From the NCBI GenBank assembly GCA_051453625.1, contig JBOZIK010000001.1, positions 273,624,449 through 273,660,312 on the forward strand: DNA of 35,864 nucleotides, read 5' to 3'. The translations under genes were made by a program, and so were the position numbers. Position 1 is the stretch's first letter, and each line of letters opens with the position of its first letter. Shown here piece after piece: positions 10,935-21,315 of the stretch. Source of the stretch: Welwitschia mirabilis (taxonomy: Eukaryota > Gnetophyta > Gnetopsida > Welwitschiales). The notes beneath the pieces were generated by a model. It ran no database searches. It was given only the letters and a program-made list of their open reading frames with translations, and was not told the origin of the DNA.

Positions 10935-11034
10935 NNNNNNNNNNNNNNNNNNNNNNNNNNNNNNNNNNNNNNNNNNNNNNNNNNNNNNNNNNNNNNNNNN
11001 NNNNNNNNNNNNNNNNNNNNNNNNNNNNNNNNNN
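10935..11034. other. 100-N gap inside the VQ 5' region
   Basis: The sequence left of the gap (10821-10934) is repeated almost exactly right of it (11035-11150), including the ATGGC start and the GCATGAAGCAAAGCAGCAG block. Either two contig ends overlap and were not merged, or part of a second VQ gene lies in the gap. Confidence 0.9.
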
Positions 11035-11047
11035 TCTTGATCGCCAT
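11035..11047 (-). CDS. Second VQ start, cut by the gap
   Basis: On the minus strand ATGGCGATCAAGA reads M-A-I-K, the same first four residues as the VQ gene, then enters the N run. Its 5' flank (11048-11150) matches the VQ 5' UTR with a few differences. It is either a tandem paralogue whose body is missing from the assembly or a second allele of the same gene placed in series. Confidence 0.5.
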
Positions 11048-11218
11048 GAAGCAAAGCAGCAGATAAAGAACCAAAAATTTCGAAATGAAAAGCCGGAAAC
11101 TGTGTCCGCAATGGAAAGAATAACTGGAAGCATGTTATTATGCACGAAGAGCGAGAAGAGGTCCTGAGAAGAGTGGAACATCGTTGGAGAGAAACTACTG
11201 GGGATGTGAGAAATCCCA

Positions 11219-11229
11219 AGTCAAGTCAA
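11219..11229 (-). promoter_or_regulatory. Tandem W-boxes upstream of the VQ gene
   Basis: On the minus strand, CATTGACTTGACTTGGG holds two overlapping TTGACT elements, about 170 bp upstream of the second ATG. WRKY factors bind this core, and VQ proteins bind WRKY factors, so a feedback loop is plausible. Confidence 0.55.
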
Positions 11230-11278
11230 TGGAGGAGTTTTGGCTTGCCGTGTGGGTGAATGTGAATGGGATAAGAAA

Positions 11279-11286
11279 TGACGTAA
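11279..11286 (-). promoter_or_regulatory. TGACG-type (bZIP/TGA) site
   Basis: TTACGTCA on the minus strand (TGACGTAA on plus), 50 bp upstream of the W-boxes. TGACG is the core of as-1-like elements bound by TGA bZIP factors, common in salicylate-responsive promoters. Context makes it credible; it is a short motif. Confidence 0.35.
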
Positions 11287-11559
11287 GGAGTCCAGAAGTT
11301 TCAGAGAGCGTGGGCGGTTCCCACATCCGACCCTGAAAATGAGAGGAATAAGATAGTGAGCGTCCGGGTTGGTGGTGCATTATAGGACGAATTGGCATGA
11401 AGACAATTTGAGATTGAAAAGAATAAGAAAACAATATTTAAGGGAATTGACACTTTATTTACCGGAGAGAAACTAGCTTTGCAGCCTCGCTTCAAAACTT
11501 TTGTTACACGTATAATTTGTTTTCTTCTTAAATTAGTGATCATACCTTTTTTAAGTACC

Positions 11560-11601
11560 TTTATCGTATATCACCTAAACTTTATCGTATATCACTTAAA
11601 T
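11560..11601. repeat. 21-bp tandem duplication
   Basis: TTTATCGTATATCACCTAAAC is followed directly by a near-identical unit. Copy A has one unit, so this arose after A and B separated. Confidence 0.8.
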
Positions 11602-12306
11602 AAATAAGGGACTCTTTTTCCCCTTTTTTTAAGCACAACCACTATCATTTTAATATGTTAATTAGTTTATTTAAATATTTAACCCATAATTTTTTAAATG
11701 TATAATAAGTGTCTCACTTGTTAGACTATCATTCAGTTGGTATAATGTATAAAGTAGATTTATTATACTTAAGATATGTGAAAAAAATAAAAACTAAGTT
11801 ATGGTGGATGTCTTTTATTGTATTTGCAATATACCTTTGGAATGCGTTTAAAACTTATAAAATATTTTTGAAAGGATCATGGAAAAACTTATGAGCGAAA
11901 TGCTAAACCACAAATTGAATTTTATTATATTCCTACTCTATATGTGAATCAACTCACTTACTAAAATCTCTAGCAAAATTTCACATACAACATGTAGGGT
12001 GGTGCCACCATTAAATCTAGCTTAACTAAACTGAGGGTCTAAGCTTAACATTTCAAGATTAGATAAAATAGACTAAGTGGTGGGAGAAGAAAATCAACAA
12101 GCATGTAGTTGAAATAAATGACATGTATTCTTGGTAAGACAACCATAATTCTAACTTTAATTTGAATAGGAGAATGGTTTAATAAAGTTGCCCTACCAAA
12201 AGTCACCCACAATTACTTTGGAAGCTTTGTCCATGGTGGCTACCTTTTTTCTGACCCTTATTACTATTGCCCTTATAAACCTAAGGCCTATGATGCACTG
12301 ATTCCC

Positions 12307-12314
<8 letters not shown>

Positions 12315-12338
<24 letters not shown>
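12315..12338. repeat. (AG)n microsatellite
   Basis: About twelve AG units running into an N gap (12339-12438). Confidence 0.9.
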
Positions 12339-12438
12339 NNNNNNNNNNNNNNNNNNNNNNNNNNNNNNNNNNNNNNNNNNNNNNNNNNNNNNNNNNNNNN
12401 NNNNNNNNNNNNNNNNNNNNNNNNNNNNNNNNNNNNNN
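12339..12438. other. 100-N assembly gap
   Basis: Gap at a microsatellite inside copy B. Copy A has only about 17 bases here, so little other than repeat is expected to be missing. Confidence 0.95.
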
Positions 12439-12951
12439 ATGATTTCAATATTTGTGTCTCACTTACAAATTAAGTAGGGGAAAAAAAGATTTTCCTTAAT
12501 TGTCTCTGGCTTACAAGCCAGTGGATTTATTAGGAGACATTTCATGATCTTTATGGTACTTTATCTACCATAGATTTTTTTCACCTCTCTCTTTAGGCTT
12601 CGCAATTTTCTTGTTAAGCATCTAGAATTTTTTTCCTTTAGGCTTCATAGTTTTCTTCTTCAACATCTACATGTAAATAAATCTATAAAGAGGTTTTTCG
12701 AGGGGCCTTAAAGGAAAAATGGCTCTGCAATCTTGTTGTATCAACCATGCATTCCATTACAGTTGTTTCATACTTCAACAACAATCATTGATTGCTATAA
12801 TAGAACTTGGCATACCTAAAAGACCAAGCAATTCTACGTAATAATTTTTTGGAATATTTGAAAAGTTCTTACACTTAGTAAAATTAAACACTTTCTTTAG
12901 CATTTGTTGATCATGGATTACTTAGTAGCAGATGATTTCAGTATATTAGCA

Positions 12952-13101
12952 TCCATAATCTTATTTTCCCTTAATGTGGAGCTATAGATGATTTTATTTA
13001 TGTCTATTAATAATTCCATTTTAGTAACCATAATCTTATTTACCCTCAATATGGAGCTATAGATGATTTTACTCATGTATTCTATTAATGCTGTTTTCCC
13101 A
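12952..13101. repeat. 75-bp tandem repeat, two units (in copy B)
   Basis: GGAGCTATAGATGATTTTA at 12978 recurs at 13053, a 75-bp period, matching the pair in copy A. The duplication therefore predates the A/B split. Confidence 0.75.
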
Positions 13102-13724
13102 AGAATACCTTGATTTAGATGTATCAAGTCCTCCTAAACATTCAAATTTCTAAGGATTTGTTATTATTTGGTTTTTTCCAAATACCAATAACTAGTTCAA
13201 ATTTCTTTGGAGGATTATTCAACTTATTGTCTTATATCAAATTCAGAAGAGAAGGTGCAACCTAATTTTTAAGAGACGGAGTCTTTTCATACCCATATTT
13301 TATTCATTACACCCATCTTTTGTCTATTAAAGAGGAGATTAATATTTTATGCAACTTTTACTTTTAAATCTACACTTAACCATTAAAGATCTTGCTTGAT
13401 GTCAATTTCCTCATCAAACTTTTAAAATATTATTGTAATGATAATTATCATCCTTATAACACAAGATTCCTAGTCTTTTATCTCTACTTTGGTTCTAGTT
13501 AATTTTCTACTTTGCTTTATTTCATGTTAACTTTTTAAGGCATTTTGGTAGCTTTTGTTATACTCCTTTTATATCTTAGTTTGATGAAACTCTCTTCAGG
13601 GACTAACATCCCCTCCTAAATCATCTTAAAATATGTTATTCTAAAAATTAATTTTAATAAATCATTTAAATTTGTAGGACTTTCATTATATGTAAATTAA
13701 TTTTAATTTTAGATATGTATAAAA

Positions 13725-13812
13725 TGCTCATGAGTGATAGTCCAACTAGTTAAACACTTGTCCTCCATGTACAAGGTTATGGGTTTAAATCTTTGGATGT
13801 CTATTTGGCACT
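13725..13812 (+). repeat. tRNA-like / SINE-like block in copy B
   Basis: Counterpart of the copy A block: TAGTCCAACTAGTTAAAC (A-box-like) then GGGTTTAAATCTT (B-box-like, one more change than in A). Decayed. Confidence 0.4.
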
Positions 13813-15366
13813 CTACTAGTACCTTGGAAAATCACAATCGTTGCATGTCCATAAGGAGGTATGATTACTAAAGGATTTGATTTTGAAATTTAGTGATCAT
13901 ACCTCTACAAAAGCATAACGATCACAATCATCCAAATGCATGATTTAATTACATCTAGAGTCTTATAGTGTTCATAATGTACCAAGAAAGGCATTTGAAG
14001 GTTTAAATAATAGCCATGATAAAATAAAATAAATATAAGTTCTTTTGTTTTAATTTTGTAACTATAATCATGGTTAAAGTTCTTTAAAATATTAATAGAT
14101 AAGGACAACTCTAATAAGGAATTCAATGAGATGATAGTCTAACTAGGGAAATATTCATCTATAGTAGTTGGATCTTTCTCTTGACACATTGTGAAGTCTT
14201 GATGTAATTAATTTATTCATTTGGATAATCATGATAATAGTACTTTGAGGGTAAGGTACAGTCAGTAATAGTTTTGAGTTTAATTCTAATAAGGAATTTT
14301 AATTTTTATTTATTTAAAAAATATTTTTATTTAAAAAACACTTATCATAGGACATAATAGAATTGAACTACAAGAAAAGATAAACATTAAAAATTATAAA
14401 AATATTAGGATAACATGCTTTTTTTAAAACTATAGATTTTAAAACTTATATAGCTAAATATTTTTAGTTATACATTACCTGCTTTTTTCTTTAGAAAATA
14501 ATTTTTTTATTATGTTTCTGTTATTAATGCTTCCATAGAAGCAAATAAAAATATGAGAATTAATGTTCATAATGCTTGATTTTCACTTTATAACTCACAT
14601 AGATTTCTTTGTATAATAAACTAAGCATGATATTTTAATATTTCATAATTAACATATATAATATTTTAGAGTGTGAACGAAAAAGGATAATACGTTCTCT
14701 AGTTGGATGAAAGAAATAAAGTAACATGATTAACAAATCATGCATGCACAACATTCACCTAAGTTTCACAATAAAGTCAATATTTATTTAGGAAGTACCT
14801 TTCATGAATTAAGGAATTAAAAGTTTATTTGGCATGCCTTTACATGTACTAATGTTTAACTTTCCTCACTTAAGTAAAAGTCATGATAACTCCATATTTT
14901 ATCTTAAGGTATTAAATTCTTCAAATCGTTGATGCATTTTGACCTTAAGTTGATGAATGAATCTAAAGGTGCATCAAGTTTATATTCCTTTTCTCTAAGA
15001 TTCTAAGTGCCTCATAATGTTGCCATGTATTAATAATTTAGTGTGTCTTTTTTAACTAATAGTTCTAAAGATACCTCATCAGGATGACATGAGTTTACTA
15101 AATTTTTGAAGGACAAGTTGGCATGCCTTTATCAAGCATATTCATGTTAAATAAATTGGTGCATCTTTTCAAAGTATTTCAATGTGTGCTCATAAGAAGC
15201 CATGGTTTTATCTAAATTTTGAGTTTCTGAATGAGTTGTAACAAGATGGAATTCCTTTATCTGAATATTGACTGAAATTCATTAATATTTTTGAGGTTGT
15301 ACTAACTTATTAACATATATTAATCCAATTCTTTGAAGGTGTGTCATTTAGAAAAAATCTAAGAAG

Positions 15367-15371
15367 GAATG
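15367..15371 (+). repeat. Candidate target-site duplication, left
   Basis: GAATG lies directly before the LTR start TGATGTGG and matches GAATG at 28373-28377. A 5-bp duplication is usual for LTR retrotransposons, but five bases can match by chance. Confidence 0.45.
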
Positions 15372-16220
15372 TGATGTGGTGCATATTTATACAATTGTTT
15401 ACATCCTTTATCAAATCCCCAATCACAAATATATGCACAAACATAACACACTAATATAAACGAGAGTTAACTTGAATGTTATAATCCATCAAAGGCACTA
15501 GGCTCAAAGCTAGAGAATTAATTTAAGTGATGTATTTTTGGTATTTTTCTTTTATGGTTCTAAATGAAAATCAATAATGTAAGAAAATAAAAACACTAAC
15601 ATAATTTAAATGAAAATGACTCTAAATGCAGTAACAATTTGACTACCAAATCTCTATCACCAAGATAGGCCTTGTATAACCTAGATCAGTTAAGAAAACT
15701 ATCACTATCCCTAACCAACCTACACTATCAATTACATCAAACAGAATAAGGAAGACACGTAATGATTAATCTAGGAAATATAAAATGCAATGCAAGTTCC
15801 TAAACTAATGTTTTCAACCTTGATAAAGGTTGTCCTTGATGACCTATATCATAAATGAAGCTATCCCAGAATCATAAGTAAACCATAAGGATATGCACAT
15901 GAATAAAACTAAAAGAAGTTTTTCATTAAAAGCTAAATCAATATCCTATTACAAAGTAGCAACACCTCCATGAAGGAGACACAATACAACACCAAGGCAG
16001 ACCCCTCTCTACAACAAATGGGTGGAACTCTGGCCCTTTAATCTCTTATCATGAGAATTTTTGATGTAACAAAGATAATCAGAGTCAAGGACAAAGTCAA
16101 TATTTATTTACAACAATAGACTTAAAAATAGCAAATCTAATAGACATAACCAAAATCATAATGATACATGAAAAGCACATGACACATTACACAAGTCTGG
16201 TACATTGACTCAAATTAGGT

Positions 16221-16258
16221 GTCATCCTTTTAGTCATCTAGACGATGGTGAGGATGAT
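16221..16258. repeat. 38-bp four-arm palindrome, copy 1 (LTR site a)
   Basis: Arms GTCATC, GTCATC, (TA), GACGAT, GATGAT with spacers of 6, 6, 2, 6, 6 between and around them: exact 6-6-6-2-6-6-6 layout. Equivalent to copy 11 in the other LTR. Confidence 0.8.
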
Positions 16259-16330
16259 GCCATGTTGAAAGAGTTCTATATTTAGCCTTCATGTTAGTCC
16301 AGTTAGCATCTTAGTCAACATGCAAGTGGT

Positions 16331-16368
16331 GTCATCTAGGTAGTCGTCTAGATGATGGAGGGGATGAT
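16331..16368. repeat. 38-bp four-arm palindrome, copy 2 (LTR site b)
   Basis: Arms GTCATC, GTCGTC, (TA), GATGAT, GATGAT in the exact 6-6-6-2-6-6-6 layout. It starts exactly 110 bp after copy 1. Its spacers (TAGGTA, GGAGGG) differ from copy 1 (CTTTTA, GGTGAG). Confidence 0.8.
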
Positions 16369-16792
16369 ATACTTCTTCAAGATCTTCAATCAAGTGAATT
16401 TGACCTTGTAGAAAATTAATTTCTCCTAAAAATGTAAAGTATTAGAATTGATCCAAAATGCCTCCAAATGTGCTAGTAATTGTGAAATTTCATGATTTTA
16501 TTCTTAACTCTGAATAATTGTCATTTTTCACTTAAACCTATCTAAATATCCTATAAAACTACTGAAAATACCCCCTCAAAAACATATAATTTAGCATCGT
16601 AATATAGCCTCTTACTTAGCTTTGTTAGCCCCTGACAAAGCTAGCGAACAACTATAATTATGAGTGAAATTAACTAAGATAAAACACTAACTAGAGATAT
16701 GTAAATCAAGTTTAAAAATCTTAATATGTAGGAGCAAATCTCAAAATCAAATAAATGGAGTATTTTATTTTGGTAAATGAAGTAATCATGAT

Positions 16793-16842
16793 GTCATCCA
16801 AACTATCATCCGAACTATCATCCGGATGATTATGGAGATGAC
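16793..16842. repeat. Expanded palindrome, copy 3 (50 bp)
   Basis: Same design with one additional left half-site: GTCATC, ATCATC, ATCATC, (CG), GATGAT, GATGAC, all separated by 6-bp spacers. The extra unit is 12 bp (spacer plus arm), one period of the structure. The core ATCATCCGGATGAT is a perfect palindrome. Confidence 0.8.
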
Positions 16843-17566
16843 AAGCTTTTAAAAATTAATCTATAAAATCAATTGCGTATAGTCATGTTCATTAAGAAAA
16901 TGAGATTAAGGCACTCACCTATGAGCTGGTCACCCATTTAAGACATTAGAACATCGAAAAGATAAAAATTGGATGTTAAAACAAAAAAATCATTATAAGA
17001 TATAACCACAGAAACTTAGATAAATGATATGCATATTTAATCAAAAAGAATGATGACTCAAAAATGGTATTTATAAATAAAGCATTGAGTTTTTAAGCAC
17101 AATCTACAAGAGAAAATATATTAGAAATAATCAATCATAAAATTATTCCCCTCATTCATGATCTAATAAATTGCTTGTATCATTCCTATAAGGAAAACAA
17201 ACTACATGTATTCTTCTATTAAGTACATGTTTTTACTAAACAAAATCTATAATGCATCTCATTCAAATAATAGGCAATCAAAATTAGACAAGTAAATTAC
17301 AGATATGCATCATGAAAATGTAATAATGACCCTCAAAAATTTAAATTTTTACTTAAAACATCTCAAAATGTATGCCCTACCCCCCATGTAAATCAGTACA
17401 TCCTGTATTACATTAAGATAAGATTAAAAGGATCAATATGCAAGTTTAAGTACAAGTAAGAAATATAGATAAGTTGGAAATAGTATTTTGTACATGAAAA
17501 TAAGGGTCATATTTAGTATAAAAAGATGAAACATGAAAATTATGATTATTCAAAAAATATCTATGT

Positions 17567-17604
17567 GTCATCTGCCTAGTTGTCTGGACGATAAAAAAGA
17601 TGAC
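17567..17604. repeat. 38-bp four-arm palindrome, copy 4
   Basis: Arms GTCATC, GTTGTC, (TG), GACGAT, GATGAC; exact 6-6-6-2-6-6-6 layout. The outer arms are perfect complements. Equivalent to copy 6. Confidence 0.8.
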
Positions 17605-18213
17605 AAGGGTTTTTAAAAGATTAATAAAAATTAAATTATCAATAGAATAAGTTAAGCTCAGGTAATATCATAGAGGCTTAAGAAAAGTATTAGAAAGTCT
17701 GATAAATGGGAAATGCTAAGAATCATGATAAATTAAGGTATGATAAAGGAGGTAAATGCACTAAGCTAAAGAAGATAAATGGGTCATGAACATACAATTA
17801 TTAAAAACTAGTACTAGATGCATCAAAACTCAAAAATAGATAAAAGAAAATTAAACTTGAAAAGATTCAAAAGAATAGACGTGAAAAATTAGCGTCATAA
17901 ACTAAGGAAATTTATTTCCAAAAAGAAAATCAACTTCTATAAAGAAAAACTGCAGATAAAAATAAATAATAAAATTACTAAATAATTAAGTCCTATGTAT
18001 CAGTGATGAAAAAGTATGAAAATGACTTTGAAATACCAAAGAAAACATCTAAGGAAAACAAAACTAAAATGTACAACTTAGGAACATGAAGAAGATTATG
18101 TATCTACCCTAAATTCAAACCTAGCAAACCCTCATGGAAGAAATCATAAAATTACCTAATTAATGATGCATAACATAATGCAAAAAATTCATAAATAACC
18201 ACTTAAGAAGGCA

Positions 18214-18464
18214 NNNNNNNNNNNNNNNNNNNNNNNNNNNNNNNNNNNNNNNNNNNNNNNNNNNNNNNNNNNNNNNNNNNNNNNNNNNNNNNNNNNNNNN
18301 NNNNNNNNNNNNNNNNNNNNNNNNNNNNNNNNNNNNNNNNNNNNNNNNNNNNNNNNNNNNNNNNNNNNNNNNNNNNNNNNNNNNNNNNNNNNNNNNNNNN
18401 NNNNNNNNNNNNNNNNNNNNNNNNNNNNNNNNNNNNNNNNNNNNNNNNNNNNNNNNNNNNNNNN
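18214..18464. other. 251-N gap with repeated flanks
   Basis: About 80 bp left of the gap (18111-18198) recurs directly right of it (18467-18551), nearly identical (AATTCAAACCTAGCAAACCC onward). The second internal copy of the element has this stretch only once (near 22360-22445), which favours overlapping contig ends over a real tandem repeat. Confidence 0.85.
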
Positions 18465-18980
18465 TGAATTCAAACCTAGCAAACCCTCATGGAAGAAATC
18501 ATAAAATCACCTAATTAATGATGCATGACATAATGCAAAAAATTCATAAAGTAATACTAGAAAAGGTAGTCATTATGACAATTCTAAGCAACTAATTTTT
18601 TCGAACAATGAATGATAAGATCAAAAGATACCAAAAATGAACTCACTTGCTGGCATCCCAAAACACATCTAAATCCTCAAAAGTGAAATGACCATGTGAA
18701 AACGCTGTAAGCACAATGAATCTAGGAAATAAGTAACGTCTCTGATGACACCAGGAATACCACTAATCCCATAGCCTCACAATATTTAATTTCAATCCAT
18801 AATGAGGGGAGTGCAACCACTCTCAGAGAAGTAGAAACCTATAAATTAAAGCATGGCTAACTAACCCCCAGTAGACTTTACATAGCTAGCAATACTACCA
18901 AAGGTTCCTCCCAGGAAATGTACCCCAATGCGGTAGGACATCATGGTGACCATGTATTTAGCACAAAAATAATAGATCAT

Positions 18981-19050
18981 GTTCATTATTTTTTCTTTTT
19001 TTTTTTCTTTATTTTTTTCTTTTTTTTTTCTTTATTTTTTTCTTTTTATT
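18981..19050. repeat. T-rich low-complexity tract
   Basis: Poly-T broken by C and A, with a unit of about 26 bp (CTTTTTTTTTTCTTTATTTT) seen twice. The related position in the second copy (22882-22910) is much shorter. Confidence 0.8.
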
Positions 19051-20432
19051 ATATACTTCTTCAAAATAAATCCCACATGACCACACACTTGCAAAGATGA
19101 AGGTGAATCAATGAGATGAAAAATAAGAAAGAACACTCCTAAACAACTAAAGACTTACACCATTGAGAGAAAATATAGAAAACCAAAGCATCTTTCTTCA
19201 AAATGAAGTTCATAGACATTTGAATGTCTTAATATTATTGAATTCAATCTTATCACTTTAATGCCTAAGTACAAGTTACTAGTCATGATAACTTTATAAA
19301 GTAAAACATAAGTCAAGTTTTAAAGATGTTTAAGTGATAACATGATGTCCACCAAAATAATAGGCTAAGAAAGAATTTAGCTAATGATAGAAAGACATTT
19401 AAAACAATTACTTATATCATGTTCAAGGTCTTTTGATAATTTATGGATTTGTAGCCTTTGTCATTTGTTTGAATTTTCCTAGCCTTCAAATTGGAAATCT
19501 CAACTAAGCCATTAAAAATGTACTTTCTATAAAAGATAAGAATCTAATCATCTAGAGATTAATTTATTACTGGAAATAAAAACCAAAGAAAGAAACATAA
19601 CAACATAAAATTAAAAATAAATACCAAAGAAAACTAAAAATAAATTTTATTTAAATCCTAAATTCTATTTAACACTTTCAATAAAGAAAGTAAAAAAAAG
19701 AAAACTTTATTCATGTCCTAGGATATTGTATTTTCTCTAAAAAATAAGAACCAAATCAATTACAGACTAATTGATAAAACATAAAAGACACATATGCATG
19801 ATAAGGTAATACTTCAGATTTAAAAAATTTACTTGCAATATGAGAGAGAAAGAGTTTAGATAATTCATGAAAGAAAAATCTCTTATTAAATTCATGATAT
19901 GAAGAATTTCAATCATAGATTTCATTTAAAGATTGATATTGAGAATTAAAAAGATTATTAGAAATTAAAAAATTTGGATAAAGATTCTTAGGATGAATAA
20001 TTAAGAAAGTTTTAAAATACTTAATAAGTTCTTTGAGTTTTAGGTTGAAGTATGGATTATCAAAAAGATAAGATTTTCTATAATTTAGAAGTCCATGATA
20101 TTGCGAGTTATACTTTTAAAAAGATTTATCATTAGATTTTAAAGTGGATTTGGTAGAAAAGGAAAAGATGTTTTTTTAAATATTTTTAAGAGAATGAAAT
20201 GAAGAAATATGGGAAGATTTTCTAAATTAGATTAATGTATTAAAAAGGACAAGTCTATTTTTCCTTAAGTTTGATTGAGATTTTAATGGGGTTTTCATTA
20301 TTCCTTCTTTTCTCAGAGTTTTTTTTGACCTTATTATATTGAATTGTTTTTGTACTTTTCTTATCAGTGACTATATCTTTTCTTTTTCCATTGTTCTTAT
20401 TTTTCTTTTGTTAATTTGTGATTTTTCTAACT

Positions 20433-20472
20433 GTCATCCTATTCTATCGTCTGGACAATAGGGATGGATGAT
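20433..20472. repeat. Four-arm palindrome, copy 5 (40 bp)
   Basis: Arms GTCATC, ATCGTC, (TG), GACAAT, GATGAT with 7-bp rather than 6-bp outer spacers on both sides, so symmetry is kept. It lies about 210 bp past the protease stop. Equivalent to copy 7. Confidence 0.7.
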
Positions 20473-20679
20473 GAATCTTGTAACAAAATTTTTCTACTAA
20501 GTTCACATTTTATACTTCTTTACTATTAATAGATTTTACTTCTCCATTCCCATGATTAGAATTATTTATTTCTATTAGATTTTTGTGCAAAGTTGAATCA
20601 TGTAGTATTTTTAATCATTTCAACTGGGTAATGTTGAACAAATAAAGTTGGTTTACCTCTTTTTTCTAAATATCTCTCA

Positions 20680-21051
20680 TCATCCATATCTTTTTTTTGC
20701 AGCATTAAAAACTCTAATAGTATACCTCTTGTTACTAATGTAACATTTCATTAATCTAGTTCATTTGTCTATGATGAAATAAGCGGTTGTACAAAAGGAT
20801 CTTCTTAAAAGTAGTGAGTAACTTCCATTGTGTTGTACTTTACTTATAACCACATCTAGGGCATAAAAGGCTTATGCTATTTGGATAACTAAGTTTTTAA
20901 TAATTCCTACTAGTTTCTTGGTTGATGTATTGGCTAATTCTAAGGTGATTTATTTAGGTGTTATTCTTTCTTCTAACCTAAGTCTCTTACAAATGTAAAG
21001 AGACATAATGCTTACACTTGTTTCTATTTCAATTAAAGCTTTTCTAATTTT
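20680..21051 (-). pseudogene. Retroviral-type aspartic protease, first copy (dead)
   Basis: On the minus strand, about 124 codons match the protease of Athila/Tat elements with three in-frame stops. Order: the KALIxxxxS active-site block, then YICKRLRLEE, then LANTSTKKLVGIIKNLVIQI, then the LLLRRSFCTTAYFIID block (family pattern LGRPFLATA...ID), and FNAAKK at the end. The active site reads LIEIETS where the family has L-x-D-L-G-A-S, so the catalytic Asp is replaced by Glu and the enzyme could not work. Upstream, VSITLKENKKIR fits the usual strand before the active site. Noncoding sequence follows directly. Confidence 0.7.
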
Positions 21052-21315
21052 CTTATTCTCTTTTAAAGTAATACTTACTATTGCTGCCCTAGGGTTTTTA
21101 AATTTAGAAGCCTTATTTAGACTAAGGTGGAAGTAGATTTTACAAGGAAGACTCTACTAAGTATAGTACATTTTTGTTTTCTTCTAACTCAGTCTTTTCA
21201 CAACTTAGCACACTTAGGATTTTCTTGCAAGATCTTCCCAAAAGTTAAATTTATGCTAACAACTTACATTAAAGCTTTTAAGTATTCATAAAAAATAGAA
21301 TTTGTATTTAGTCTA

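Larger units (their letters stand above)
11338..15366 (+). repeat. Repeat copy B (~4 kb direct duplication)
   Basis: Partner of copy A (285-4270), starting just upstream of the VQ promoter. It shares the tRNA-like block, the 75-bp tandem pair and the order of all landmarks. It differs by a 21-bp tandem duplication (11560-11601) and by an (AG)n tract with an N gap where A has poly(A). Its right end abuts the LTR of the 13 kb retrotransposon. Open frames here (11709-11894, 12918-13127, 13905-14126) are unsupported as genes. Confidence 0.85.
15372..16604 (-). repeat. 3' LTR of the 13 kb element
   Basis: Aligns along its length with 27120-28372, same orientation. It starts TGATGTGGTGCATA (partner TGTTGTAATGCATA at 27120) and ends ...CGTAATA (partner ...ACAATA). 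It contains two of the 38-bp palindromes. By eye identity is about 85%, and many differences are transitions. The outer end reads TA rather than the canonical CA on plus, in both LTRs. Confidence 0.8.
16605..20679 (-). mobile_element. Noncoding tail of the element, first internal copy
   Basis: Sequence between the protease remnant and the 3' LTR, where an autonomous element would carry reverse transcriptase and integrase. No frame over 60 codons is convincing on the minus strand and no polymerase motif is visible. It contains palindrome copies 3, 4 and 5, a T-rich tract (18981-19050) and an N gap (18214-18464). Confidence 0.65.

Noticed and set aside
10378-11181. A 267-codon frame joining the VQ gene to sequence beyond the N gap
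   Set aside because: It reads through 34 unknown codons, and its upstream part is hydrophobic and unlike VQ proteins. The ATG at 10833 gives a normal VQ protein.
285-15366. Copies A and B as LTRs of one giant retrotransposon
   Set aside because: The DNA between them holds an intact VQ gene on the minus strand and no gag or pol, and no TG...CA ends or target duplication were found.
18189-18482. 97-codon minus-strand frame
   Set aside because: Almost entirely N.
18735-18765. Minus-strand TGGTGTCATCAGAGAC as a primer-binding site
   Set aside because: It has insertions relative to the initiator-Met pattern, is also present in the second internal copy, and has no LTR boundary next to it.
19540-19565. 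AATCATCTAGAGATT as a further palindrome copy
   Set aside because: Only the core resembles the family; outer arms and spacing are absent here and in the second copy.
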